Assembly: GCA_003557765.1 (NCBI GenBank)
Contig: PWNO01000023.1
Coordinates: 1 to 28,197, forward strand
DNA: 28,197 bases
Source: Bacteroidales bacterium
Lineage (GTDB): Bacteria; Bacteroidota; Bacteroidia; Bacteroidales; UBA7960
Direction: 5' to 3'
Shown here: piece by piece, positions 1 through 9,422 of the stretch
How the letters are laid out: every line of letters starts with the position of its first letter
Numbering within the stretch: the stretch's first letter is position 1
The notes under the pieces: model-generated
What the model was told of the DNA's origin: nothing
The model's input: only the letters and a program-made list of their open reading frames with translations
Databases searched by the model: none
Translations under genes and position numbers: made by a program

Positions 1-49
1 AGGTGAGGTTATTCGCAGGAAGGCTGGAAAAGCCGCTGCAGCGAAGTAA
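1..49 (+). CDS. rplF: 50S ribosomal protein L6, C-terminal end (partial)
   Basis: Only the last 15 residues are present, read from base 2 to the TAA at 47-49. They read GEVIRRKAGKAAAAK, which matches the conserved GE-x-IRRKAGK end of L6, a 23S rRNA-binding protein near the factor-binding site. L6 directly precedes L18 in spc operons, and L18 is the next gene here. The call rests on the short tail plus gene order; the rest of the gene lies upstream of the window. Confidence 0.85.
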   Translation, partial: GEVIRRKAGKAAAAK

Positions 50-82
50 TCAGTTATCAACATTCAAATCCTCATATACAGG

Positions 83-442
83 ATGGCAACAAAAAAGAAA
101 ATCGACAAACGGACAAGGGTAAAATACCGTGTCAGAAAACGTGTGCGTGGCACTTCCGAAAAGCCCAGGCTCTCTGTATTCAGAAGCAACAAAGCCATTT
201 ATGCCCAGATTATCGATGACCAGGAAGGGAAGACCCTGCTGGCTGCTTCTTCACACCTGAAGGAGATTGGAGACAAGAAGATGACCAAATCGGAGACAGC
301 AAAAGAGGTAGGAAAGGTGGTTGCGGAACGTGCAAAGGAAGCAGGAATTGAAACAATCGTTTTTGACCGCAACGGTTACCGTTACCACGGCAGAGTTAAA
401 TCATTGGCTGAAGGCGCCCGGGAGGGGGGATTAAAATTTTAA
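83..442 (+). CDS. rplR: 50S ribosomal protein L18
   Basis: A 119-residue protein of normal length for L18, which binds 5S rRNA and helps anchor it in the central protuberance of the large subunit. It has the basic N-terminus (residues 1-25), the [18 protein letters not shown] block and the C-terminal [23 protein letters not shown] signature. It sits between rplF and rpsE, the standard spc order, and rpsE begins 3 bases after its stop, so the two are almost certainly co-transcribed and perhaps translationally coupled. The region before the ATG has no purine-rich Shine-Dalgarno sequence, as is usual in Bacteroidota. Confidence 0.97.
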   Translation: MATKKKIDKRTRVKYRVRKRVRGTSEKPRLSVFRSNKAIYAQIIDDQEGKTLLAASSHLKEIGDKKMTKSETAKEVGKVVAERAKEAGIETIVFDRNGYRYHGRVKSLAEGAREGGLKF

Positions 443-445
443 ACT

Positions 446-964
446 ATGGCAAACGTAAACATCAAAAAGGTTAAGTCGAGCGAAATCGAATTTAAGGACC
501 GGCTGGTTAGCATTCAGCGTGTGACCAAAGTAACCAAGGGTGGTAGAACGTTCAGCTTTTCTGCCATTGTGGTTGTGGGTAATGAAGATGGTGTAGTTGG
601 ATACGGTTTGGGTAAGGCCAAAGAGGTAACTACTGCCATAAGCAAAGGCGTTGATGATGCCAAGAAGCATCTGATACAAGTGCCGATCTATAAGGGTACG
701 ATTCCTCATGCCCAGGAGGGCAAATACAGTGGGGCCCGTGTGCTGATCAAGCCTGCTGCCCATGGTACCGGTGTAATTGCAGGTGGTGCCATGCGTGCTG
801 TGCTTGAGAGCGTTGGCGTGACAGATGTGCTGGCAAAATCGAAGGGGTCACCAAACCCCCATAGTGTTGTCAAGGCCACGATTGATGCCCTGATTAAGCT
901 GAGAGATCCGATGGCTGTTGCACAGCAGCGTGGTGTAAGCCTGGATAAGGTGTTTAACGGCTAA
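446..964 (+). CDS. rpsE: 30S ribosomal protein S5
   Basis: A 172-residue S5. It has the N-terminal double-stranded RNA-binding-like domain ([29 protein letters not shown], about 18-46) and the C-terminal S5 fold with [10 protein letters not shown] and [16 protein letters not shown]5 takes part in decoding accuracy and mRNA unwinding at the entry site. The loop VTKGGR (about 28-33) lies where spectinomycin-resistance changes occur in other species, and it looks wild-type. It starts 3 bases after rplR. The gap to the next gene, rpmD, is unusually long at about 112 bases. Confidence 0.97.
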   Translation: MANVNIKKVKSSEIEFKDRLVSIQRVTKVTKGGRTFSFSAIVVVGNEDGVVGYGLGKAKEVTTAISKGVDDAKKHLIQVPIYKGTIPHAQEGKYSGARVLIKPAAHGTGVIAGGAMRAVLESVGVTDVLAKSKGSPNPHSVVKATIDALIKLRDPMAVAQQRGVSLDKVFNG

Positions 965-1076
965 ACAGTCGTCTGCACGCACGTCCTGTTGAGGAACAGA
1001 TCGGTGAATAACCTCTATCAGCCCGGAACACAAAAAAATGCATTGACATTTCGACATTTTGACAAATTATACACAG

Positions 1077-1262
1077 ATGAAGCGATATAAGATCACACAG
1101 ACGCGAAGCAGGATAGGAAGACCTGTCAGACAAAAGCGGACCCTTGATGCGCTGGGCTTAACCAGGATGAACCGTTCGGTTACTGTAAATGTTACGCCAC
1201 AGATAGAAGGAATGATCAATAGGGTCAAACATCTGCTCACTATAGAGGAGGTCAGCAAATAG
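1077..1262 (+). CDS. rpmD: 50S ribosomal protein L30
   Basis: The open frame can be extended upstream to a TTG at 1059, but the ATG at 1077 gives MKRYKITQTRSRIGRP, which begins exactly where L30 proteins begin and yields 61 residues, the usual L30 length. Typical features are the ITQTRSRIG start, the TLDALGLTRMNRSV centre and the IEGMINRVKHLLTIEE end. L30 is a small, non-universal protein of the large subunit. It follows rpsE after an unusual gap and precedes rplO by 38 bases. Confidence 0.93.
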   Translation: MKRYKITQTRSRIGRPVRQKRTLDALGLTRMNRSVTVNVTPQIEGMINRVKHLLTIEEVSK

Positions 1263-1300
1263 TTTTTGTTTTGTAAATATCTATAAATTTGTAATAAATA

Positions 1301-1747
1301 ATGGATCTCAGCAAGATTAAACCGGCAAAGGGTGCTATAAGGCGCAAGAAACGCATTGCCCGTGGCGAAGGTGCAGGCACTGGCGATACGGCGACCCGTG
1401 GACACAAAGGACAGAAGTCGCGTTCAGGCTACAGTCGCAAAAGTGGTTTTGAGGGCGGACAGATGCCCCTGGCACGTCGTTTACCAAAATATGGTTTCAT
1501 TAACCGCAACAGGGTGGAGTATCAGCCCATAAACCTCAGTGCTTTGCAAAAACTGGTCGAAAGTAAAGGGTTGGAGACTATTGACTTCTCCACCTTGATT
1601 TCGCATGGCATGGTATCAAAAAATGAAAAGGTAAAAATTCTTGGTAAGGGCGAGCTGAAAGCCAAAATCAATGTCAGTGCTCATGCCTTTTCAGCTACCG
1701 CTGCCCAGGCAATCGAAGCAATGGGAGGAACTGTTAACCGGATATAA
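1301..1747 (+). CDS. rplO: 50S ribosomal protein L15
   Basis: A 148-residue L15, a late-assembly protein of the large subunit that threads a long basic extension into 23S rRNA. The N-terminal half is glycine- and arginine-rich (RGEGAGTGDTATRGHKGQKSRSG, about 22-44) with the GFEGGQMPLARRLPKYGF signature. The C-terminal globular part contains KILGKGEL and ends GGTVNRI. It lies directly before secY, only 9 bases from its ATG, as in nearly all bacteria. Confidence 0.97.
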   Translation: MDLSKIKPAKGAIRRKKRIARGEGAGTGDTATRGHKGQKSRSGYSRKSGFEGGQMPLARRLPKYGFINRNRVEYQPINLSALQKLVESKGLETIDFSTLISHGMVSKNEKVKILGKGELKAKINVSAHAFSATAAQAIEAMGGTVNRI

Positions 1748-1756
1748 ACCTCAGGG

Positions 1757-3109
1757 ATGAAACGATTTATACAGACATTAATCAACATTTATAATATCGA
1801 GGATCTTCGGATCCGGATTATAAACACATTGGGTATTATTTTGATATACCGTCTGGGCTCTTATGTGGTGCTGCCCGGTATTGATCCTGCGCAGCTCACC
1901 CAGTTACAGCAACAGACACAGGAAGGTCTTTTAGGCCTCCTGAACATGTTTTCGGGGGGAGCATTTGCCAATGCCTCCATCTTTGCGCTCGGGATCATGC
2001 CTTATATCAGTGCATCCATTGTTATTCAGCTGCTTAGTGTCGCTGTTCCCTACTTTCAGCGCCTTCAGAAAGAAGGCGAGAGTGGCAGGAAAAAGATCAA
2101 CCAGATCACCCGGTACCTGACCGTATTTATTACTGCTGCACAGGCACCCGCTTACCTCGCAAACCTTGTGAGCCAGGTGGGGCCTTCAGCCGTTGCACCG
2201 TTTACACCCGAAGGGCCAACGCTCTATTTCTATATATCATCGGTGATCATCCTGATATCCGGCACCATGTTTGTGATGTGGCTCGGTGAAAGAATCACCG
2301 AACGAGGCATCGGTAATGGAATCTCGCTGATCATTATGATCGGAATCATTGCGCAGCTGCCAAATGCCCTTGGTTTTGAATTTGTAGCACGCATGGAAGC
2401 CGCAGGAGGAGGTTTGGTGGTATTCCTTGCCGAATTGATCATATTGATGTCGGTGGTTGTCCTGGTGATCCTGCTGGTGCAGGGGCAGCGGCGAATACCC
2501 GTACAGTTTGCCAAACGCGTTGTTGGAAACAAGCAATACGGTGGTGTCAGGCAGTATATTCCACTTAAGGTAAATGCTGCTGGTGTAATGCCCATCATTT
2601 TTGCACAGGCCATCATGTTCATCCCGATTACACTTGCCGGGTTCTCTGAGGCCTTGGGCGGTTTTGCTGCTGCAATGTCGGATTTTACCGGCTTCTGGTA
2701 TAACTTTACCTTTGCGGTGCTGATCATCCTGTTTACCTATTTCTATACAGCCATTACCGTGAACCCCAATCAGATGGCTGAGGACATGAAGAAAAATGGC
2801 GGGTTTATCCCGGGTGTAAAACCGGGTAAACGAACAGCTGAGTTTATAGATAACGTAATGTCCAGAATCACCTTACCCGGTTCACTGTTTTTGGCCTTTG
2901 TGGCCATCATGCCGGCCTTGGTGTCGCTTATGGGCGTCACAGCACAGTTTGCGCAGTTTTTCGGAGGCACGTCCCTGCTGATCATGGTCGGTGTGGTGCT
3001 CGATACCCTGCAGCAGATAGAAAGTCACCTCCTGATGCGGCATTATGATGGTTTGACCAAATCGGGACGAATCAAAGGCCGCTCATCGCCCATAGGCATG
3101 ACAGGCTAA
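1757..3109 (+). CDS. secY: Protein translocase subunit SecY
   Basis: A 450-residue inner-membrane protein with about ten hydrophobic segments, the central channel of the SecYEG general secretion translocon. Signatures include the N-terminal LRIRIINTLGIILIYRLGS, the plug and pore-ring area (GLLNMFSGGAFANASIFALGIMPYISASIVIQLL), the family signature LGERITERGIGNGISLIIM and the cytoplasmic loop GVKPGKRTAEF. The C-terminus ends SSPIGMTG. It is embedded in the ribosomal operon between rplO and map, the usual Bacteroidota arrangement. Confidence 0.98.
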   Translation: MKRFIQTLINIYNIEDLRIRIINTLGIILIYRLGSYVVLPGIDPAQLTQLQQQTQEGLLGLLNMFSGGAFANASIFALGIMPYISASIVIQLLSVAVPYFQRLQKEGESGRKKINQITRYLTVFITAAQAPAYLANLVSQVGPSAVAPFTPEGPTLYFYISSVIILISGTMFVMWLGERITERGIGNGISLIIMIGIIAQLPNALGFEFVARMEAAGGGLVVFLAELIILMSVVVLVILLVQGQRRIPVQFAKRVVGNKQYGGVRQYIPLKVNAAGVMPIIFAQAIMFIPITLAGFSEALGGFAAAMSDFTGFWYNFTFAVLIILFTYFYTAITVNPNQMAEDMKKNGGFIPGVKPGKRTAEFIDNVMSRITLPGSLFLAFVAIMPALVSLMGVTAQFAQFFGGTSLLIMVGVVLDTLQQIESHLLMRHYDGLTKSGRIKGRSSPIGMTG

Positions 3110-3121
3110 AGTATTGAGCGG

Positions 3122-3922
3122 ATGATTCACTACAAGACGAAAGAGGAGATTGACTATATACGCGAAAGTTCTTTACTTGTTGCAAGAACCCATGGAGAGC
3201 TTGCCAGGCATATCAGGCCGGGCATCAGCACCCTCGAACTGGATCATATTGCAGAGACCTTTATCAGGGATCATGATGCAGAACCAGCTTTCAAGGGGTA
3301 TCATGGATTCCCTTACACCCTCTGCATTTCACCCAATGAGGTAGTGGTGCATGGTTTTCCGGGAGGAAAGATTCTGAAAGAAGGAGACATTGTGTCGATT
3401 GATTGTGGCGTGCTCAAAAATGGGTTTTATGGAGATTCTGCCTATACTTATGCTGTAGGGCAGATCAGCCCGGAGAAAAAACACTTGTTGGAGACCACTT
3501 ATCGCTGCCTGATGACCGGTATCGATACTATGCGGGTCGGAAACAAGCTGGGAGATGTTTCCTGGTCGATCCAGAAAGTTGCCGAGGATGCCGGATATTC
3601 TGTAGTACGCGAACTTGTTGGGCACGGAGTGGGCAAAAAGCTTCATGAGCCTCCGGAGCTGCCTAACTATGGCAAGAAGGGCAGGGGTGAAGAAATAAAG
3701 GAAGGCCTTGTGGTTGCCATTGAGCCAATGATCAACATGGGTAAGCGCTTTGTTGTGCAGGAGAAAGATGGCTGGACGATTCGTACCGCTGACAGGCTGC
3801 CCTCAGGGCATTATGAACATACGGTCGCGGTCGTGCAGGGAAAGGCAGAACCTTTGTCGTCTTTCGCGTTTATCGAAGAAGCTTTGACAATGAACCCAAA
3901 CAACACCATCATCATACGATAA
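3122..3922 (+). CDS. map: Type I methionine aminopeptidase
   Basis: A 266-residue cytosolic enzyme that removes the N-terminal Met from nascent proteins. All five expected dinuclear-metal ligands are visible: D94 (SIDCG), D105 (GDSAYTY), H168 ([12 protein letters not shown]), E201 (AIEPM) and E232 (YEHTVAV). H77 in VVVHGFP matches the substrate-binding histidine of the family. There is no N-terminal SH3-binding or zinc extension, so it is a minimal bacterial type Ia form. It lies 12 bases after secY and 5 bases before infA. The last 20 or so residues (NPNNTIIIR end) lie beyond the catalytic fold. Confidence 0.96.
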   Translation: MIHYKTKEEIDYIRESSLLVARTHGELARHIRPGISTLELDHIAETFIRDHDAEPAFKGYHGFPYTLCISPNEVVVHGFPGGKILKEGDIVSIDCGVLKNGFYGDSAYTYAVGQISPEKKHLLETTYRCLMTGIDTMRVGNKLGDVSWSIQKVAEDAGYSVVRELVGHGVGKKLHEPPELPNYGKKGRGEEIKEGLVVAIEPMINMGKRFVVQEKDGWTIRTADRLPSGHYEHTVAVVQGKAEPLSSFAFIEEALTMNPNNTIIIR

Positions 3923-3927
3923 ACATT

Positions 3928-4146
3928 ATGGCAAAACAACCTTCCATACAACAAGACGGCACGGTTATTGAATCCTTAGGTAATGCCATGTTTCGCGTAG
4001 AGCTTGAAAACGGCCACGTGATCACCGCCCATATTTCCGGGAAGATGCGGATGCATTACATCAAAATTCTGCCCGGAGACAAAGTAAAAGTGGAAATGTC
4101 GCCCTACGATCTGACTAAAGGGCGCATTACGTTCAGATATAAGTAA
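3928..4146 (+). CDS. infA: Translation initiation factor IF-1
   Basis: A 72-residue OB-fold protein of exact family length that binds the A site of the 30S subunit during initiation. Typical features are [20 protein letters not shown], the [18 protein letters not shown] segment and the RITFRYK end. It is placed between map and rpmJ, a common spc-alpha junction order in Bacteroidota and Firmicutes. Confidence 0.97.
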   Translation: MAKQPSIQQDGTVIESLGNAMFRVELENGHVITAHISGKMRMHYIKILPGDKVKVEMSPYDLTKGRITFRYK

Positions 4147-4172
4147 TTCACACCACATAAAAACACGGACAA

Positions 4173-4289
4173 ATGAAAGTACAAGTGTCGGTCAAGAAGA
4201 GAAGTTCAGATTGCAAGGTAGTGCGTCGCAAGGGGAAGGTATATGTGATCAACAAGAAGAACCCCAAGTTTAAGCAACGTCAGGGATAA
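4173..4289 (+). CDS. rpmJ: 50S ribosomal protein L36, zinc-free type
   Basis: A short gene of 38 residues that starts at the ATG at 4173 and ends with TAA at 4287-4289. The product begins [15 protein letters not shown] and ends NPKFKQRQG, the invariant L36 terminus. In zinc-binding L36 the motif is C-x2-C ... C ... H. Here only one cysteine (C14) remains, the first is Ser, the third position is Asn (VIN) and the His is Lys, so this is the C-minus form that does not bind zinc. It lies 26 bases after infA and 27 bases before rpsM. Confidence 0.95.
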   Translation: MKVQVSVKKRSSDCKVVRRKGKVYVINKKNPKFKQRQG

Positions 4290-4316
4290 ACATTAACACA
4301 ACACAAAGGACATAAT

Positions 4317-4694
4317 ATGGCACGTATAGCTGGAGTTGACATTCCAAGAAACAAAAGGGGCTTTGTAAGCCTTACTTACATTTACGGCATTGGCCAGAGC
4401 AATGCACGCAAAATTCTGGAAATAGCTGAGGTGGATCCCACCCTGAAAGTGGAAGAGTGGGATGACCAACAGCTTACCAGGGTACGTAATACGATCAACG
4501 AACATTTTAAGGTAGAAGGTGCATTGCGTTCGGAGACGCAGATGAACATCAAACGCTTGATGGACATTGGCTGCTATCGGGGTATTCGTCATCGTATTGG
4601 TTTGCCTTTGCGTGGACAAAAAACCAAAAACAATGCCCGTACGCGTAAAGGGAGGAAGAAGACAGTGGCTAACAAGAAAAAAGCCACCAAATAA
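4317..4694 (+). CDS. rpsM: 30S ribosomal protein S13
   Basis: A 125-residue S13, the small-subunit head protein that contacts the large subunit (bridges B1a/B1b) and the P-site tRNA through its basic tail. It begins [15 protein letters not shown], has the helix-two-turn-helix segment [16 protein letters not shown] and the signature [27 protein letters not shown]. The C-terminus is very lysine-rich, as expected. It opens the alpha-operon part of the cluster. A 68-base gap with a small hairpin separates it from rpsK. Confidence 0.97.
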   Translation: MARIAGVDIPRNKRGFVSLTYIYGIGQSNARKILEIAEVDPTLKVEEWDDQQLTRVRNTINEHFKVEGALRSETQMNIKRLMDIGCYRGIRHRIGLPLRGQKTKNNARTRKGRKKTVANKKKATK

Positions 4695-4762
4695 GGCTTA
4701 GTATTATATGATGAAGATGCCTTGCAGCATCTCATGATCAGAAGAATAAACCAACAGGAATT

Positions 4763-5161
4763 ATGGCAAAAACAAGTAAAGGTACACGTGGTACCAGGAG
4801 AAGAAGTGCAAAGGTAGAGCCTCAGGGGCAGGCGCACATTTTTGCGTCTTTCAATAACATCATTATTACCCTTACCAACCAGCAGGGGCAGGTTATTTCC
4901 TGGTCATCCGCGGGCAAGATGGGGTTTAGGGGTTCCAAGAAGAACACCCCTTATGCCGGGCAAATGGCAGCAGGTGATGCAGCCAAGATTGCCTATGATG
5001 CCGGTATGAGAAAGATCAAGGTTTTTGTAAAGGGCCCCGGATCCGGTCGTGAATCTGCAATCCGCACCCTCCACTCGGCTGGCCTTGAAGTGACTGAAAT
5101 TATGGATGTGACCCCGTTGCCACACAATGGATGCCGTCCTCCCAAGAGAAGAAGGGTGTAA
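4763..5161 (+). CDS. rpsK: 30S ribosomal protein S11
   Basis: A 132-residue S11, a platform protein of the 30S subunit near the 3' end of 16S rRNA and the mRNA exit. It contains the S11 core [37 protein letters not shown], the signature [17 protein letters not shown] and the terminal [18 protein letters not shown]. Its length and placement between rpsM and rpsD are normal. Confidence 0.98.
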   Translation: MAKTSKGTRGTRRRSAKVEPQGQAHIFASFNNIIITLTNQQGQVISWSSAGKMGFRGSKKNTPYAGQMAAGDAAKIAYDAGMRKIKVFVKGPGSGRESAIRTLHSAGLEVTEIMDVTPLPHNGCRPPKRRRV

Positions 5162-5206
5162 TCAGCCTCATTTGTTTATCAAACAACATAGAATCAATTT
5201 ATAGAT

Positions 5207-5812
5207 ATGGCACGTTATACAGGTCCGACAACTAAAATTGCACGTAAATTTGGAGATCCCATTTTTGGTGCAGACAGAGCTTTTGAAAAGAAAAACTATC
5301 CGCCTGGTCAGCATGGCCAGATGAAGAAAAGAAGAAAAAAATCTGAATACGGTGTTCAGTTGCTGGAGAAGCAAAAGGCAAAATACACCTATGGTTTGCT
5401 CGAAAGACAGTTTTTGAATACCTTCAAGAAGGCTGTCAGGCACAAAGGGATTACCGGTGAGATCCTTCTTCAGCTTCTGGAGGCAAGGTTGGATAACGTG
5501 GTTTACCGTTTGGGTATCGCACCGACACGCCGGGCTGCTCGTCAACTAGTGGGTCACAGGCATATTACCGTTAACGATAAGGTAGTCAATATCCCCTCTT
5601 ATTCAGTAAAACCGGGTGATATCATTGGTGTTCGTGAAAAGTCAAAAAGCCTTGAGGCTATTGCAGATTCACTTGCTTCACGGTCAACCACCTACTCCTG
5701 GCTCGAATGGGATCAGGACATGAAGAAGGGTAAATTTTTGAACTTTCCTGAAAGGGACCTGATCCCTGAAAACATCCAGGAGCAGCTGATCGTGGAATTG
5801 TACTCCAAGTAA
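5207..5812 (+). CDS. rpsD: 30S ribosomal protein S4
   Basis: A 201-residue primary-assembly protein of the 30S subunit that binds the 5' domain of 16S rRNA. The N-terminal domain ([16 protein letters not shown]) has no cysteines, so it is the zinc-free form. The S4 RNA-binding domain is clear ([34 protein letters not shown], about 88-121). In enterobacteria S4 represses the alpha operon by binding the mRNA before rpsM. I cannot see a convincing equivalent pseudoknot here. It lies between rpsK and rpoA. Confidence 0.97.
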   Translation: MARYTGPTTKIARKFGDPIFGADRAFEKKNYPPGQHGQMKKRRKKSEYGVQLLEKQKAKYTYGLLERQFLNTFKKAVRHKGITGEILLQLLEARLDNVVYRLGIAPTRRAARQLVGHRHITVNDKVVNIPSYSVKPGDIIGVREKSKSLEAIADSLASRSTTYSWLEWDQDMKKGKFLNFPERDLIPENIQEQLIVELYSK

Positions 5813-5850
5813 TCCCTTCTATCTTAATTGAACCAAAAAACGATATCACA

Positions 5851-6843
5851 ATGGCAATATTAGCATTTCAAAAACCGGATAAGGTGATCATGCTTGAGTC
5901 TGATCAACGGCTAGGTAAATTTGAGTTCAGACCGCTTGAACCAGGCTATGGTATCACCATTGGCAACGCACTCAGGCGAATACTGCTCTCCTCTCTCGAA
6001 GGTTTTGCCATTACTTCAGTAAAAATAGACGGGGTCGATCATGAATTTTCAACCATCAAAGGGGTGGTGGAAGATGTGACGGAGATCATTCTCAACCTTA
6101 AGCAGGTGCGGTTCAAGAAGAAGGATGATGACGCCGAATCGGACAAGTTTACCTTGCAGGTGAACGGCAAGGAACAACTCACTGCTGCAGACCTGGGTGA
6201 AGCATTGAACAATTTTGAAGTGCTTAATCCGGAGTTGGTCATATGCCATATGGAAAAGGATGTGAACCTGAACATGGAGCTAACCCTGGAAACCGGCCGC
6301 GGTTATGTGCCTGCCGAGGAAAACAAGGGCCTGAATCCGGTGATCGGGATGATTGCCATGGATTCTATATTTACACCCATCAAAAACGTAACCTTTCATG
6401 TGGAAGATTACCGTGTAGAGCAAAAGACGGACTATGAGAAGCTGGTGATTGAGATTCTGACCGATGGGTCGATTAGCCCAAAGGACGCCCTGAAAGAGGC
6501 CGCCCATATCCTGATCACTCATTTTATGCTCTTTTCCAATGAAAAGATCACGGTAGACACTGAAGAGAAAGCCTCCAGCGAAGAGTTTGACGAGAACTCC
6601 CTGCACATGCGTCAGCTGCTAAAAACCAAACTGGTCGACCTCGACTTGTCTGTCAGGGCATTGAACTGCCTCAAAGCAGCAGATGTGGAGACGCTGGCTG
6701 ATCTGGTGGCACTTAACAAGCATGATTTGTTAAAGTTCAGGAACTTTGGAAAAAAATCCCTCACGGAGTTGGAAGAGTTGATCAAGTCCAAGAACCTCAG
6801 CTTTGGAATGAATCTTTCGAAATACAAATTGGATAAGGAATAA
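5851..6843 (+). CDS. rpoA: DNA-directed RNA polymerase subunit alpha
   Basis: A 330-residue alpha subunit of normal length. The N-terminal dimerisation and assembly domain shows [28 protein letters not shown] (about 25-52) and the [11 protein letters not shown] segment. A linker near residues 230-245 leads to the C-terminal domain, which contacts activators and UP elements ([14 protein letters not shown] and [14 protein letters not shown]). It lies 38 bases after rpsD and 5 bases before rplQ, the conserved alpha-operon order. Confidence 0.98.
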   Translation: MAILAFQKPDKVIMLESDQRLGKFEFRPLEPGYGITIGNALRRILLSSLEGFAITSVKIDGVDHEFSTIKGVVEDVTEIILNLKQVRFKKKDDDAESDKFTLQVNGKEQLTAADLGEALNNFEVLNPELVICHMEKDVNLNMELTLETGRGYVPAEENKGLNPVIGMIAMDSIFTPIKNVTFHVEDYRVEQKTDYEKLVIEILTDGSISPKDALKEAAHILITHFMLFSNEKITVDTEEKASSEEFDENSLHMRQLLKTKLVDLDLSVRALNCLKAADVETLADLVALNKHDLLKFRNFGKKSLTELEELIKSKNLSFGMNLSKYKLDKE

Positions 6844-6848
6844 CTGCA

Positions 6849-7742
6849 ATGAGACACAGAAAGAAAATCAATAGCCTGGGACGTAAAGCTGCCCACCGGA
6901 AGGAGACGATGTCGAGTATGGCTACGGCATTGATTCTGAATAAAAGGATCAATACGACTGTAGCGAAGGCTAAGGCGCTCAGGACCTATGTAGAGCCGCT
7001 GATTACACGTTCCAAAACAGATAATACACATTCACGCCGCACGGTATTCTCTTACCTGAAGAACAAGCATGCCGTGAGTGAATTGTTTCGCGAAGTGGCA
7101 CAGAAGGTAGCTGACCGGCCGGGCGGATACACCCGCATCCTGAAAACTGGCTTTCGTCAGGGAGATGCTGCGGAGATGTGCTTTATTGAGCTGGTAGATT
7201 ACAACACTGCTATGCTCACCACAGAAGAAGAAACGCAACAGAAGCGTACACGCAGGGGCCGCCGCAGGGGCAAGAAGAAAGGTGCTGAGGCAGAACAACC
7301 CGCCGCAGAAGTTGCTGTACCGACCACGGAAGCTGATCATCCGGAGGCTGAAACTGTTGAACCTGCAGCCGCTCAGGAGGAAGAAAAAGTGCAGGCAGAA
7401 ATAACGCAAGACAAGCCTGAGGTGGAAGAGGCTGCCAAGCCTGCAGCTAAAACCGAAGAAGCAGCTAAAGAAAAGCCTGCGGAGACTAAAGCTGAAGAAA
7501 CTCCTGAAGAAAAGCCTGCGGAAACCCCAAAGAAAAAAGCACCTGCAAAGGATGCCCCGGAAGTTAAGGCGCCGGAAGGGCAGAAGGAAGAGAAATCCGC
7601 TGATAAGCAAAAGAAGGCTCAGGAAAAGAAGACCGAGGAGTCCAATCCTGATCAGCAGGAAGCCCCCAAGGCAGAAAAGAAAGAAGAAAAGCCTTCTGAT
7701 GAAGAAAAAGGCGGGGATAAGAAAGAAGAAGCTGAGAAGTAG
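6849..7742 (+). CDS. rplQ: 50S ribosomal protein L17 with a very long charged C-terminal tail
   Basis: Residues 1-119 are a standard L17 ([65 protein letters not shown]), a protein near the peptide exit tunnel. After a basic patch at about 133-145 ([13 protein letters not shown]) the protein continues to residue 297 as a low-complexity stretch made almost only of E, K, A, P, Q, D, T and S, probably disordered. Bacteroidota L17 proteins often carry a modest K/E/A-rich tail, but this one more than doubles the core. The frame is open to the terminator, and the tail contains internal nucleotide repeats (for example 7469-7483 and 7508-7522), so growth by slippage or duplication is plausible. It is the last gene of the operon. 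Confidence 0.95.
   Translation: MRHRKKINSLGRKAAHRKETMSSMATALILNKRINTTVAKAKALRTYVEPLITRSKTDNTHSRRTVFSYLKNKHAVSELFREVAQKVADRPGGYTRILKTGFRQGDAAEMCFIELVDYNTAMLTTEEETQQKRTRRGRRRGKKKGAEAEQPAAEVAVPTTEADHPEAETVEPAAAQEEEKVQAEITQDKPEVEEAAKPAAKTEEAAKEKPAETKAEETPEEKPAETPKKKAPAKDAPEVKAPEGQKEEKSADKQKKAQEKKTEESNPDQQEAPKAEKKEEKPSDEEKGGDKKEEAEK
7469..7522 (+). repeat. Short direct repeat within the L17 tail coding region
   Basis: The 15-mer AGAAAAGCCTGCGGA occurs at 7469-7483 and again at 7508-7522, an offset of 39 bases (13 codons). Both copies encode EKPAE in the same frame. It is the clearest nucleotide trace of duplication within the low-complexity tail. Confidence 0.7.
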
Positions 7743-7763
7743 TCTTATTTGAAAGATAGAAAC

Positions 7764-7805
7764 AAAAGGATAAAGTGCCTTCAACCGCTTTATCCTTTTT
7801 TATTT
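7764..7805 (+). terminator. Intrinsic terminator after rplQ
   Basis: A perfect inverted repeat pairs AAAAGGATAAAG (7764-7775) with CTTTATCCTTTT (7788-7799) around a 12-base loop, and the T-rich stretch runs on to about 7803. It lies 22 bases past the rplQ stop and closes the ribosomal protein operon, separating it from eno. Confidence 0.85.
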
Positions 7806-7867
7806 GACCAGCTATGCTTATCTTTACGGGATCAATTCAAATGACCTAAAAACCTAAAAACAAATAA

Positions 7868-9160
<1,293 letters not shown>

Positions 9161-9422
9161 CAAGGCTCTTTTCCTGTTTTTATCAAAGCTTATGGACGCG
9201 ACAATCACACGCATGGAAACCATATAAAAAAGTGTAAAGAAGGTCATTCGTACTGGGCCAATATCTATTTGCGAGTTTTGGTCTTAAAGCGGATTGAAAG
9301 AGATTAAAGCCTGGCATCTGTCAAACAGACATGTTCAGCGTATTTTTTTCGTGAAAAAATAGATCTTTGTGCACAATTCTGCGGCGTGACATCAAACAGG
9401 TCGAAAAGCAATAACTGGCGGT
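9161..9422. other. Intergenic gap eno to Na/Pi cotransporter gene
   Basis: No gene, RNA or strong terminator is visible here. Two near-matches to the Bacteroidota -7 consensus TAnnTTTG occur, TCTATTTG near 9268-9275 and GATCTTTG near 9362-9369, each with one mismatch. Either could drive the downstream transporter gene, but neither is convincing. Confidence 0.4.

Noticed and set aside
1059..1076. TTG start for L30 giving six extra residues
   Set aside because: L30 proteins begin at the MKRYKITQ-like segment; the ATG at 1077 gives the family length.
7032..7784. Long minus-strand frame of 250 residues, rich in F, L and R
   Set aside because: It is the antisense of the E/K/A-codon-rich L17 tail, which naturally lacks stops on the other strand and gives an F/L-rich translation. 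No promoter or family resemblance supports it, and it crosses the terminator.
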